Source of the DNA: Dehalococcoidia bacterium
GTDB taxonomy: Bacteria > Chloroflexota > Dehalococcoidia > Dehalococcoidales > BS750m-G39
Reading direction: 5' to 3'
DNA length: 6,016 nucleotides
Assembly (NCBI GenBank): GCA_030616265.1
Contig: JAUWXS010000045.1
Location: 1-6,016, forward strand
Each line of letters begins with the position of its first letter. Within the stretch, counting starts at the first letter, position 1. The position numbers and the translations under genes are program-made. The notes under the pieces were generated by a model, which worked only from the letters and a program-made list of their open reading frames with translations, was not told the DNA's origin and made no database searches. This document shows positions 1 to 6,016 of the stretch, one piece after another.

Positions 1-615
1 GATAACCAGAATATCCAGAAGCCAGTCGTCATAGGACGGCATCACGTAGTAGTTTAACTGGGCGTAGCTCCTGCCGATCTCCACCATGACCTCGTCGTCA
101 AACTGGGGCTCAAAGTAGACCAGCCCCCTATCAATGGTGTCGAAGGCGACTATGGAATGGCCTGAATTCAAGTAGCGCAGCTCTACAAAAGCGCAGCGCA
201 GTCCTTCAGCCTCGGCGTTATTGCAGACATCCCTGGCGAAGTGGCTGCACACATAGGTATCATCATCGTATCTATTCCTGTCGGTCTGGTCGCTGCTTAA
301 GAAAGCAACCGCCTCCGCATAGGTGGGGTCTCTTAAGCTATAGCCATGCCCGGCGCCGGCTTCCGCGCCCGCCGTATAGCCGTCCTCATAGCCGTCGGCT
401 TCGCCCTCGTCATAACCCTCATCCCCGCCCACGGTATAACCGTCATCATAGCCATCCTGCTTACCCTCTATATAGCCGACCTTCTGGCCAGCCGAATAGC
501 CGTTATCGTAGCCGGCGGCGTCGCCCACGGCGTAAGCCACATTGTAAAGGATAAAACTGCCAGCGCCTACCGCCGCCACTATACCGATTGATATCAAAAT
601 TCGTTTCAGCCACAT
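1..615 (-). CDS. Secreted or membrane-anchored Gly-X3 repeat protein with a transglutaminase-like cysteine domain (3' end outside window)
   Basis: The minus-strand frame is open for 205 codons from ATG at 615 to the window edge, so the C-terminus is missing. Residues 4-5 are Lys-Arg, and residues 6-27 form one hydrophobic segment ending in an AYA motif (27-29). This could be a signal peptidase I site or an uncleaved anchor, so the rest should lie outside the membrane. Residues 31-91 carry glycine at every fourth position and are strongly acidic. Residues 95-205 resemble small transglutaminase-like proteins: YVCSHFARDV (Cys123), GHSIVAFDT (His153) and YFEPQFDD (Glu169) would supply a Cys/His/acidic triad. 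Known for the fold: such triads act in peptidases, amidases or transamidases; the substrate here is unknown. A purine-rich AGGGGGG lies 9 bases upstream of the start and a TATAAT box further upstream. It is transcribed divergently from ligA. The frame call is strong, the enzyme-family call moderate. Confidence 0.8.
   Translation of the reverse strand, partial: MWLKRILISIGIVAAVGAGSFILYNVAYAVGDAAGYDNGYSAGQKVGYIEGKQDGYDDGYTVGGDEGYDEGEADGYEDGYTAGAEAGAGHGYSLRDPTYAEAVAFLSSDQTDRNRYDDDTYVCSHFARDVCNNAEAEGLRCAFVELRYLNSGHSIVAFDTIDRGLVYFEPQFDDEVMVEIGRSYAQLNYYVMPSYDDWLLDILVI
334..525 (-). repeat. In-frame Gly-X3 repeat with a higher-order 60-bp (20-codon) period
   Basis: This stretch encodes residues 31-94 of the minus-strand protein. 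Glycines fall at 31, 35, 39 and so on to 91, sixteen in a row without a break, and nine of the tetrads begin Gly-Tyr. Above this lies a 20-residue unit: residues 35-54, 55-74 and 75-94 (454-513, 394-453 and 334-393). Units one and two share 11 of 20 residues, and units two and three begin GYDDGYTVG and GYEDGYTAG. About 15 acidic residues face only two lysines. The pattern suggests growth by tandem duplication of 60-bp blocks followed by drift. Confidence 0.88.
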
Positions 616-641
616 TTCACTAGCCCCCCTTTGCTAATACT

Positions 642-670
642 ATTATATCGCTTTATCTTTTGCCTAGCTA
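642..670 (-). promoter_or_regulatory. Putative promoter of the leftward Gly-repeat gene
   Basis: Read on the minus strand, a perfect TATAAT lies at 647-642. The best -35 at 17-bp spacing is TAGCTA (670-665), which matches TTGACA at only three positions, so the promoter is either weak in this element or activator-dependent. The +1 would fall at the A opposite position 635, giving a leader of about 20 bases that includes the purine-rich AGGGGGG ahead of the ATG. This is inference from motif and position only. Confidence 0.5.
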
Positions 671-686
671 GCTGGTGTGTTATAAT
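660..686 (+). promoter_or_regulatory. Putative extended -10 promoter of ligA-pth
   Basis: TATAAT at 681-686 is preceded directly by TGT (678-680), giving an extended -10 element. A -35-like TTGCCT sits at 660-665 with a short 15-bp spacer, so the extended -10 probably does most of the work. The expected start of transcription is near 693-694, leaving a leader of about 25 bases. The -10 faces that of the divergent gene, and the -35 regions of the two promoters overlap around the palindromic CTAGCTAG at 664-671. Confidence 0.55.
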
Positions 687-694
687 TTTCCTGA

Positions 695-706
695 AACATG
701 CATGTT
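695..706 (+). promoter_or_regulatory. 12-bp perfect palindrome in the ligA leader, possible operator
   Basis: AACATGCATGTT is a perfect palindrome lying just after the predicted ligA transcription start and immediately before the Shine-Dalgarno GAAGGTG (707-713). A protein bound here could block transcription or translation start of ligA-pth. It resembles the Gram-positive LexA box (GAAC-N4-GTTC) only loosely, because its half-sites are separated by six bases rather than four. No regulator can be named. Confidence 0.3.
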
Positions 707-717
707 GAAGGTGCCCT

Positions 718-2772
718 ATGGCCAAGCCGAACCAGGTAAAGCAAAGGATTGAGAAGCTAAGAGCCGAAATTAACCATCATAACTATCGGTATTACGTGCT
801 GGACAGCCCCGAGGTTTCCGACGCCGAATATGATGAGTTAATGCAGGAACTCCAGGGGCTGGAGGAGGAGTACCCCCAGTTCTTGACTCCCGACTCCCCC
901 ACCCAGCGGGTGGGGGCGGCACCGGTGGAAGCCTTCGGCGTTGTCGAACACCGCTACCCCCTGCTCTCGCTGGGCAACGCCTTCTCCCAAGAAGAGCTGA
1001 CCGCCTGGTATAATCGTATTTCCAAGCTGATGGGCGGCGAAAAGCTAGACTTTACTTGCGAGCACAAGATTGACGGCTTAGCCGTGGCGCTGACCTATGT
1101 TAACGGGCAATTCGCCACCGGGGCTACCCGCGGCGACGGGCTGCGCGGCGAGGATATCTCCCAGAACCTGAAGACCGTCAGGAGCATTCCCCTATCCGTG
1201 CCCAGAGACGCCCCACCCCGATTCGAGGTGCGAGGCGAGGTCTTTTTGCCCAAGGCCGGCTTTGAAAAGCTGAACCGGGAGCGGGCTAAAGAAGGGCTGC
1301 CCCTTTTCGCCAACCCCAGAAACGCCGCCGCCGGCTCGGTGCGCCAGCTCGACCCGCGTATCACCGCCAAACGCCCGCTGGACATCTATATCTATATGCT
1401 GGGCTACGCCGAAGATAAAGCCACCCCACCCACCCACTGGGAGACTATGGAATATCTAAAGTCGCTCGGCTTCAAGGTGAACCCCGATAACCAGTTCCTT
1501 AACAGCATTGAAGAGGTTGAAGAGTATTATACAAAATGGGTGGAGAGAAGAGAGAGCCTGCCCTACGAAGCCGACGGCATCGTGGTCAAGGTAAACCAGA
1601 TTGAATTACAGGAACGGCTGGGCGAAGTCGGCCGCGAGCCGAGGTGGGCGGTAGCCTACAAGTTTCCCGCCATTCAGGGCACCACCGTCCTGAAAAGCAT
1701 TGAAATCAGCGTGGGCCGGACGGGCACCCTCAACCCCTACGCCGTTTTAGAGCCGGTGGCGGTGAGCGGCGTCACCATCAAGCAGGCCGCCCTGCATAAT
1801 GAGGACGACATCAGGCGCAAGGACATCCGCGTCGGCGATACCGTAGTCATACAGCGCGCCGGGGAGGTGATACCCCAGGTGGTGGGGCCGGTGGTCAGCA
1901 AGCGCAGTGGAAAGGAAAAGGAGTTTAGTCTATTAGACAGGCTGCCCAAAAACGATAAAGGACGTCCCATCTGCCCCGAATGTGGCAAGGACAGCATCGT
2001 TAAGCCTGAGGGCGAGGTGATGTACTACTGCTCTAATGCTTCCTGCCCGGCACAGGCACAACAGCGCATCGAGCACTTTGCCTCAAGGGGGGCAATGGAT
2101 ATCGAGGGCATCGGCGAAGCGCAGAGCGCTATCCTTTTTAACCACGGGCTGGTCAAAAATGCCGCCGAACTCTATAAGCTGGAGGAAAAGAGAGCCGAAC
2201 TCCTAAAATTAGAGAATACGGGAGAAAAGAGCGTCGACAATCTACTCAAAGCGATAGATGATAGCAAAAACAGGCCGCTGGCAAGGGTAATCTTTGCTTT
2301 AGGCATACGCCACATCGGCGGTGAGACGGCGGAGATTTTAGCCAAACGTTTTAGAAGCATCGAGACGCTGTCCAAAGCCTCCCGCGTCGAGCTGATGAGA
2401 ATCGAAGCCATCGGCCCCAAGATTGCCGATAGCATACTCGCCTTCTTCCGCCAGGAGGAAAACCAGCAAATCATTCGGGGCTTGAAAGACGCTGGCGTTA
2501 AGCTGAAAGAAAAGGCCAAAACCGAAGAAATGCCTTTAGCCGGCAAGGAGTTCGTTATCACCGGACGGCTGGAATCTTTCAGCCGCCAGGAAGCCGAGGA
2601 AAAGATAAAAGACTTAGGCGGCACGGCTAAAGAAAATGTCACCCAAAAAACAACCTACCTTGTGGTCGGCGAGGAGCCCGGCGGCACCAAGCTGGCTAAA
2701 GCCCAAGAGCTGGGCACCAAGCAGATTGACGAAAAGAAGCTGCTCCGCCTTCTGGAGGGCAAAGCCCTATGA
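718..2772 (+). CDS. ligA: NAD-dependent DNA ligase LigA
   Basis: LigA seals nicks in duplex DNA during replication and repair, using NAD+ to adenylate an active-site lysine. At 684 residues it is close to the usual length of about 670, and all domains are present in order. The NMN-binding Ia domain carries HNYRYYVLD (21-29) and SDAEYD (34-39). The adenylation domain has KIDG with catalytic Lys117, RGEVF (172-176), DGIVVKV (286-292) and YKFP (314-317). The OB fold covers about 320-400. The zinc finger uses Cys419, Cys422, Cys438 and Cys443. Helix-hairpin-helix repeats span about 455-590, and a BRCT domain about 604-684. The ATG is preceded by GAAGGTG at 707-713, four bases upstream, and a promoter lies at 660-686. 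Its stop overlaps the start of pth, so the two genes should be co-transcribed. Nothing essential is missing; it looks functional. Confidence 0.98.
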   Translation: MAKPNQVKQRIEKLRAEINHHNYRYYVLDSPEVSDAEYDELMQELQGLEEEYPQFLTPDSPTQRVGAAPVEAFGVVEHRYPLLSLGNAFSQEELTAWYNRISKLMGGEKLDFTCEHKIDGLAVALTYVNGQFATGATRGDGLRGEDISQNLKTVRSIPLSVPRDAPPRFEVRGEVFLPKAGFEKLNRERAKEGLPLFANPRNAAAGSVRQLDPRITAKRPLDIYIYMLGYAEDKATPPTHWETMEYLKSLGFKVNPDNQFLNSIEEVEEYYTKWVERRESLPYEADGIVVKVNQIELQERLGEVGREPRWAVAYKFPAIQGTTVLKSIEISVGRTGTLNPYAVLEPVAVSGVTIKQAALHNEDDIRRKDIRVGDTVVIQRAGEVIPQVVGPVVSKRSGKEKEFSLLDRLPKNDKGRPICPECGKDSIVKPEGEVMYYCSNASCPAQAQQRIEHFASRGAMDIEGIGEAQSAILFNHGLVKNAAELYKLEEKRAELLKLENTGEKSVDNLLKAIDDSKNRPLARVIFALGIRHIGGETAEILAKRFRSIETLSKASRVELMRIEAIGPKIADSILAFFRQEENQQIIRGLKDAGVKLKEKAKTEEMPLAGKEFVITGRLESFSRQEAEEKIKDLGGTAKENVTQKTTYLVVGEEPGGTKLAKAQELGTKQIDEKKLLRLLEGKAL

Positions 2773-3338
2773 AGTTAATCGTCGGGCTGGGTAATCCGGG
2801 GCGGTCTTACGCCCGCAACCGCCATAACATCGGCTTTATCTGCATTAGACACTTCGCCAAAACTCAGGGTATAAAATTCGATAAGAAAAAAGGCCTTGCC
2901 CGCATCGGCACGGGCAAAGTGGCTGATAACGAGCTGGTATTAGCCAGGCCCCAGACCTTTATGAACAATAGCGGCAACTCGCTCAGCCGTTTAATAAAGA
3001 AGTTCAACATAGACCTCAACGACCTCATCGTCATTAACGACGACCTCGACCTGCCCCTGGCTAAAATCCGCATCAGCCACGGCAGCGGCTCAGGCGGGCA
3101 TAAGGGCATTGACTCCATTATCCAGAAGCTGGGCGGCCAAGACTTTATCCGTATTCGGGTAGGCATCGGGCGGCCCGATAAGCCCGAAATCAGCGAAGAC
3201 GACATTATTGCCTACGTCCTCAGCGACTTCACCCCCGATGAAAAGAAAGCCATCGCTAAGATTATCCCCCAGGTCGGCGAAGCCATCCTCTGCCTGCTCA
3301 CCGAAGGCTTAACCCCCGCCATGAACAAGTTTAATTAG
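2769..3338 (+). CDS. pth: Peptidyl-tRNA hydrolase
   Basis: Pth releases tRNA from peptidyl-tRNAs that drop off the ribosome, by cleaving the ester bond in the cytoplasm. The 189-residue length is normal. Visible family motifs are GLGNPG (6-11, Asn9), RHNIGF (18-23, with His19 as the catalytic base), PQTFMNNSG (61-69), DDLDLP (91-96, Asp91) and GSGSGGHKGIDSI (105-117). The last motif has Lys112 where the E. coli enzyme has Asn114 (GHNG); this position varies in the family, so it need not impair function. The ATG overlaps the ligA stop as ATGA, and GGAGGG at 2754-2759 inside ligA gives a good Shine-Dalgarno, so translation is probably coupled. No canonical terminator follows directly; the hairpin-rich repeat about 55 bp downstream may end the transcript. 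Confidence 0.97.
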   Translation: MKLIVGLGNPGRSYARNRHNIGFICIRHFAKTQGIKFDKKKGLARIGTGKVADNELVLARPQTFMNNSGNSLSRLIKKFNIDLNDLIVINDDLDLPLAKIRISHGSGSGGHKGIDSIIQKLGGQDFIRIRVGIGRPDKPEISEDDIIAYVLSDFTPDEKKAIAKIIPQVGEAILCLLTEGLTPAMNKFN

Positions 3339-3391
3339 CACCCCACCCCCCAGGTTTTATTTCCCACACCAGCCTACCCACAAATGTCTTT

Positions 3392-3496
3392 CAAAGGGGG
3401 CTTCGCCCCCCTTAAAAACCCCCCAAAATATATGGAGCTAACGCATTTCGGGTTTTCAATCCTATGGGGTGTTTAAGAGGGGTTTACCCCTCTTTA
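3392..3496. repeat. Nested inverted repeat: 31-bp imperfect arms, each with its own hairpin (MITE-like)
   Basis: The left arm (3392-3422) and the reverse complement of the right arm (3466-3496) match at 23 of 31 positions without gaps, around a 43-bp AT-richer centre. Most of the mismatches lie in or next to the loop of the small hairpin each arm carries. The left hairpin is GGGGGC-TTC-GCCCCC (3396-3410). The right is AAGAGGGG-TTTA-CCCCTCTT (3475-3494). The inner halves are CTTAAAAACCCC (3411-3422) and GGGGTGTTTAAG (3466-3477), with one mismatch. No transposase is encoded. It could be a non-autonomous mobile element, a structured spacer or a bidirectional terminator. Confidence 0.6.
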
Positions 3497-3497
3497 C
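3475..3497 (+). terminator. Possible transcription terminator hairpin after ligA-pth
   Basis: An 8-bp perfect stem (AAGAGGGG with CCCCTCTT, TTTA loop) is followed only by a short T run (3493-3495), so it is not a strong intrinsic terminator. Its position between pth and a new promoter fits the end of the upstream operon. It is also the right arm of the nested inverted repeat, which is an equally good reason for its existence. Confidence 0.3.
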
Positions 3498-3530
3498 CTT
3501 AAAAGGGTGGTGGTTTCCCCATAATATCCC

Positions 3531-3560
3531 TTTACCTTATTCTAACTCTGGTGCTATAAT
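3531..3560 (+). promoter_or_regulatory. Extended -10 promoter of the SLOG-eno-tcmP operon
   Basis: TATAAT at 3555-3560 is preceded by TGC, forming an extended -10. TTTACC at 3531-3536 matches four of six -35 positions with an 18-bp spacer. The expected +1 is the A at 3567, only four bases before the ATG at 3571, so the mRNA would be almost leaderless. The -35 lies within the second copy of a CTTTACCTTA direct repeat. Confidence 0.62.
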
Positions 3561-3570
3561 CCCTATACGC

Positions 3571-4065
3571 ATGACCAAAAAACCGAGAATCATCGCTGTT
3601 ATCGGCGGTGGACAGTGCAGCAAAGCAGAAGCCCGCCTGGCCGAAGAGGTGGGACGCCAGCTGGCCAGACGAGGTGCTATCCTGGTATGCGGGGGGCTGG
3701 GGGGAATTATGGAGGCAGCCTGCCGGGGAGCCAGCTCAGAAGGCGGCACCACCATCGGCGTCCTGCCCGGGGATAACCGGCAGTCGGCCAACCCCTATGT
3801 CCAGATTCCCATCGTCACCAACATGGGCTACGCCAGAAATGTGGCTGTGGTCAAATCGGGGCAGGCGGTCATCGCCGTCGGCGGCAACTACGGCACCCTC
3901 TCCGAGATAAGCCACGCCCTGCAGAGCGACATCCCTGTTATCGGCCTGAACACCTGGACGATAGCCCGCAACGGCCGCGAGGACAAATCCATCATTTCAG
4001 CCCAAAGCCCCACCGAGGCGGTGGACAAAGCCCTTGAAATGATAACAAAGGAGTCGGGAGAATAA
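3571..4065 (+). CDS. SLOG/LOG-like Rossmann nucleotide-binding protein (TIGR00725 type)
   Basis: This 164-residue cytoplasmic protein is a single Rossmann-like domain of the SLOG superfamily, related to LOG (lonely guy) and DprA proteins. IIAVIGGGQCS (7-17) begins the first strand and loop, VCGGLGGIMEA (39-49) is the second glycine-rich signature, and MGYARN (85-90) with VGGNYGTLSE (103-112) matches the LOG region R...PGGxGTxxE, with Val103 in place of the usual proline. LOG enzymes cleave nucleoside monophosphates at the N-glycosidic bond; members of this subfamily have no settled function, so activity is not claimed. ATG 3571 is chosen over an in-frame GTG at 3469 because the family begins near MKKP-IAVIGGG and the promoter lies between the two. 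No Shine-Dalgarno precedes it. Its stop abuts the eno start, and the two are surely co-transcribed. Confidence 0.88.
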   Translation: MTKKPRIIAVIGGGQCSKAEARLAEEVGRQLARRGAILVCGGLGGIMEAACRGASSEGGTTIGVLPGDNRQSANPYVQIPIVTNMGYARNVAVVKSGQAVIAVGGNYGTLSEISHALQSDIPVIGLNTWTIARNGREDKSIISAQSPTEAVDKALEMITKESGE

Positions 4066-5352
<1,287 letters not shown>

Positions 5353-5353
5353 A

Positions 5354-6016
5354 ATGAACAAGCCAAACATAGCCGAGAAGAGCCTGAAACCGATTAGAAA
5401 GTGGGTCTGCCACAAGCTGGAGTGCTTCGCCGACTATATCGAAGCCTACACCGGCACGCTGGGCAAAGACCGCTACTGCTACCTGGAGCTCTATGCCAGC
5501 GGCGGCAAATGCATCTGCAAGGGCACCGACTGCGTCATTGAAGACTCGGCGCTGCGGGCGCTGGCCACCAAGAGAAAGTTCGATGGCTACATACTTATCG
5601 CCAGAGACAGCCGGGACGCCGAGAGTCTGAGACAGTTAACGGCACCCTACGATACCGATGTAAAGATAATCACCGGCAACTGCGTCAACGAAAAGGTCCT
5701 CCAGCAGGCTTTCGACCCTATCCCCCGCTCGGCATCTAGCTTTGCCCTTATCAACCCCCCGGGCTACCGGCAGTTGCGCTGGTCGACAATCAGAAAACTG
5801 GCCGCCCACGGCAAGGACTGGAAGGGCCATAAGATAGAGCTGTTAATACTATTTCCCCTGGAGATGGCTCTATTGCGCAACCTGACCCGCCCCGAGTGCC
5901 AGGCCTCGATAAACAGGCTCTATGGAAACCGCCTGTGGCAGGAAATCAGCCAGAAGAGGCTGGACGGCAAAATAGGCACCGATAAGATGAGAGCCCGGCT
6001 GATCAAGCTCTTCAAG
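5354..6016 (+). CDS. tcmP: TcmP-like protein (three-Cys-motif partner), methyltransferase-like, 3' end outside window
   Basis: The frame is open for 221 codons to the window edge, and the C-terminus is missing. The layout recalls the three-Cys-motif partner family TcmP (TIGR04474). Its features are W17-x-x-x-KLECFADYIEAYT, LELYASGGKC (44-53) in the place of the family's glycine-rich loop (like FAGxG), EDSALRAL (63-70), a sheet with ILIARD (80-85), INPPGY (133-138) in the DPxG/NPPY position of class I methyltransferases, then ELLILFPLEMALLRNL (162-177) and LYG...W (189-195). The fold suggests binding of S-adenosylmethionine or nucleic acid, but no activity is proven for the family. The ATG is the first start after an in-frame stop at 5342-5344. 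It sits one base behind eno with no clear Shine-Dalgarno, so translational coupling is likely. The usual partner, a DUF5131 (Gp37/Gp68-like) protein, is not in the window. Confidence 0.82.
   Translation, partial: MNKPNIAEKSLKPIRKWVCHKLECFADYIEAYTGTLGKDRYCYLELYASGGKCICKGTDCVIEDSALRALATKRKFDGYILIARDSRDAESLRQLTAPYDTDVKIITGNCVNEKVLQQAFDPIPRSASSFALINPPGYRQLRWSTIRKLAAHGKDWKGHKIELLILFPLEMALLRNLTRPECQASINRLYGNRLWQEISQKRLDGKIGTDKMRARLIKLFK

Larger units (their letters stand above)
3339..3570. other. Non-coding spacer between pth and the SLOG gene
   Basis: This 232-bp stretch shows no convincing coding region. It opens with a C-rich run and a T-rich tract, then holds the nested inverted repeat (3392-3496), a direct repeat of CTTTACCTTA (3492-3501 and 3530-3539) and an extended -10 promoter ending at 3560. 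A GTG at 3469 is in frame with the next gene, but the 34 extra codons would be translated from the repeat and promoter, so they are not accepted as coding. Confidence 0.75.

Noticed and set aside
334..525. CRISPR-like array suggested by regularly spaced GCCGTC/ATAGCC words
   Set aside because: The spacing is 12 bp and in frame with a protein Gly-X3 repeat; there are no spacers of CRISPR length.
346..591. Plus-strand 81-codon frame with a hydrophobic translation
   Set aside because: It lies antisense to the Gly-repeat gene; its Ile/Val/Ala-rich product is the mirror of the Gly/Tyr/Asp codon repeat. It has no ribosome binding site.
695..706. LexA (SOS) box upstream of ligA
   Set aside because: AACATGCATGTT has six bases between AAC and GTT, whereas the Gram-positive box GAAC-N4-GTTC has four. 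It is kept only as an unnamed palindrome.
2172..2642. Minus-strand 156-codon frame
   Set aside because: It is a shadow of the helix-hairpin-helix and BRCT part of ligA; composition is Ser/Leu/Arg-rich and no family is recognisable.
3396..3413. Strong intrinsic terminator at the GGGGGC-TTC-GCCCCC hairpin
   Set aside because: It is followed by TTAAAAACC rather than a T run on the plus strand, so it fits the inverted repeat better than a classical terminator.
3608..3910. Plus-strand 100-codon frame inside the SLOG gene
   Set aside because: It is the other reading frame of a recognised Rossmann protein and is rich in Trp, Pro and Ser as expected by chance.

Overview
The window reads as bacterial chromosome of middling to slightly high GC content. 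It carries three compact transcription units: one leftward and partial, and two rightward, the second of which runs off the right edge. Protein style suggests a Chloroflexota lineage close to Dehalococcoidia. The pointers are the enolase and Pth signature variants, the TcmP-like gene behind eno, and a secreted Gly-Tyr-repeat transglutaminase-like protein. This assignment comes from memory of similar proteins, not from a search, and is only moderately secure.

Left (1-615, minus strand): a 3'-truncated gene for a secreted or membrane-anchored protein. It has an N-terminal hydrophobic segment, an acidic stretch with glycine at every fourth residue for 16 glycines in a row, and a C-terminal domain with a Cys/His/Glu-Pro-Gln arrangement typical of transglutaminase-like cysteine enzymes. 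A 102-bp divergent region (616-717) follows, with a TATAAT box for each direction and two short palindromes.

Middle (718-3338, plus strand): ligA (NAD-dependent DNA ligase) and pth (peptidyl-tRNA hydrolase) overlap by 4 bases (ATGA) and form a two-gene operon serving replication/repair and translation. Region 3339-3570 holds no convincing gene. It contains an imperfect 31-bp inverted-repeat pair, each arm carrying its own G/C hairpin (a MITE-like or cruciform element), followed by an extended -10 promoter.

Right (3571-6016, plus strand): a SLOG/LOG-like Rossmann protein (TIGR00725 type) that appears to be translated from a nearly leaderless mRNA, then eno (enolase) with no gap, then after 1 bp a TcmP-like protein (three-Cys-motif partner, methyltransferase-like), cut by the window end. 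The tight packing implies one transcript linking a nucleotide-binding protein of unknown role, a glycolytic/gluconeogenic enzyme and a putative nucleic-acid-related protein.

The least ordinary parts are the Gly-every-four repeat protein, the nested inverted repeat, the near-leaderless start that corrects an over-long gene call, and the TcmP homologue embedded in a housekeeping operon. No tRNA, rRNA, CRISPR array or transposase was seen.
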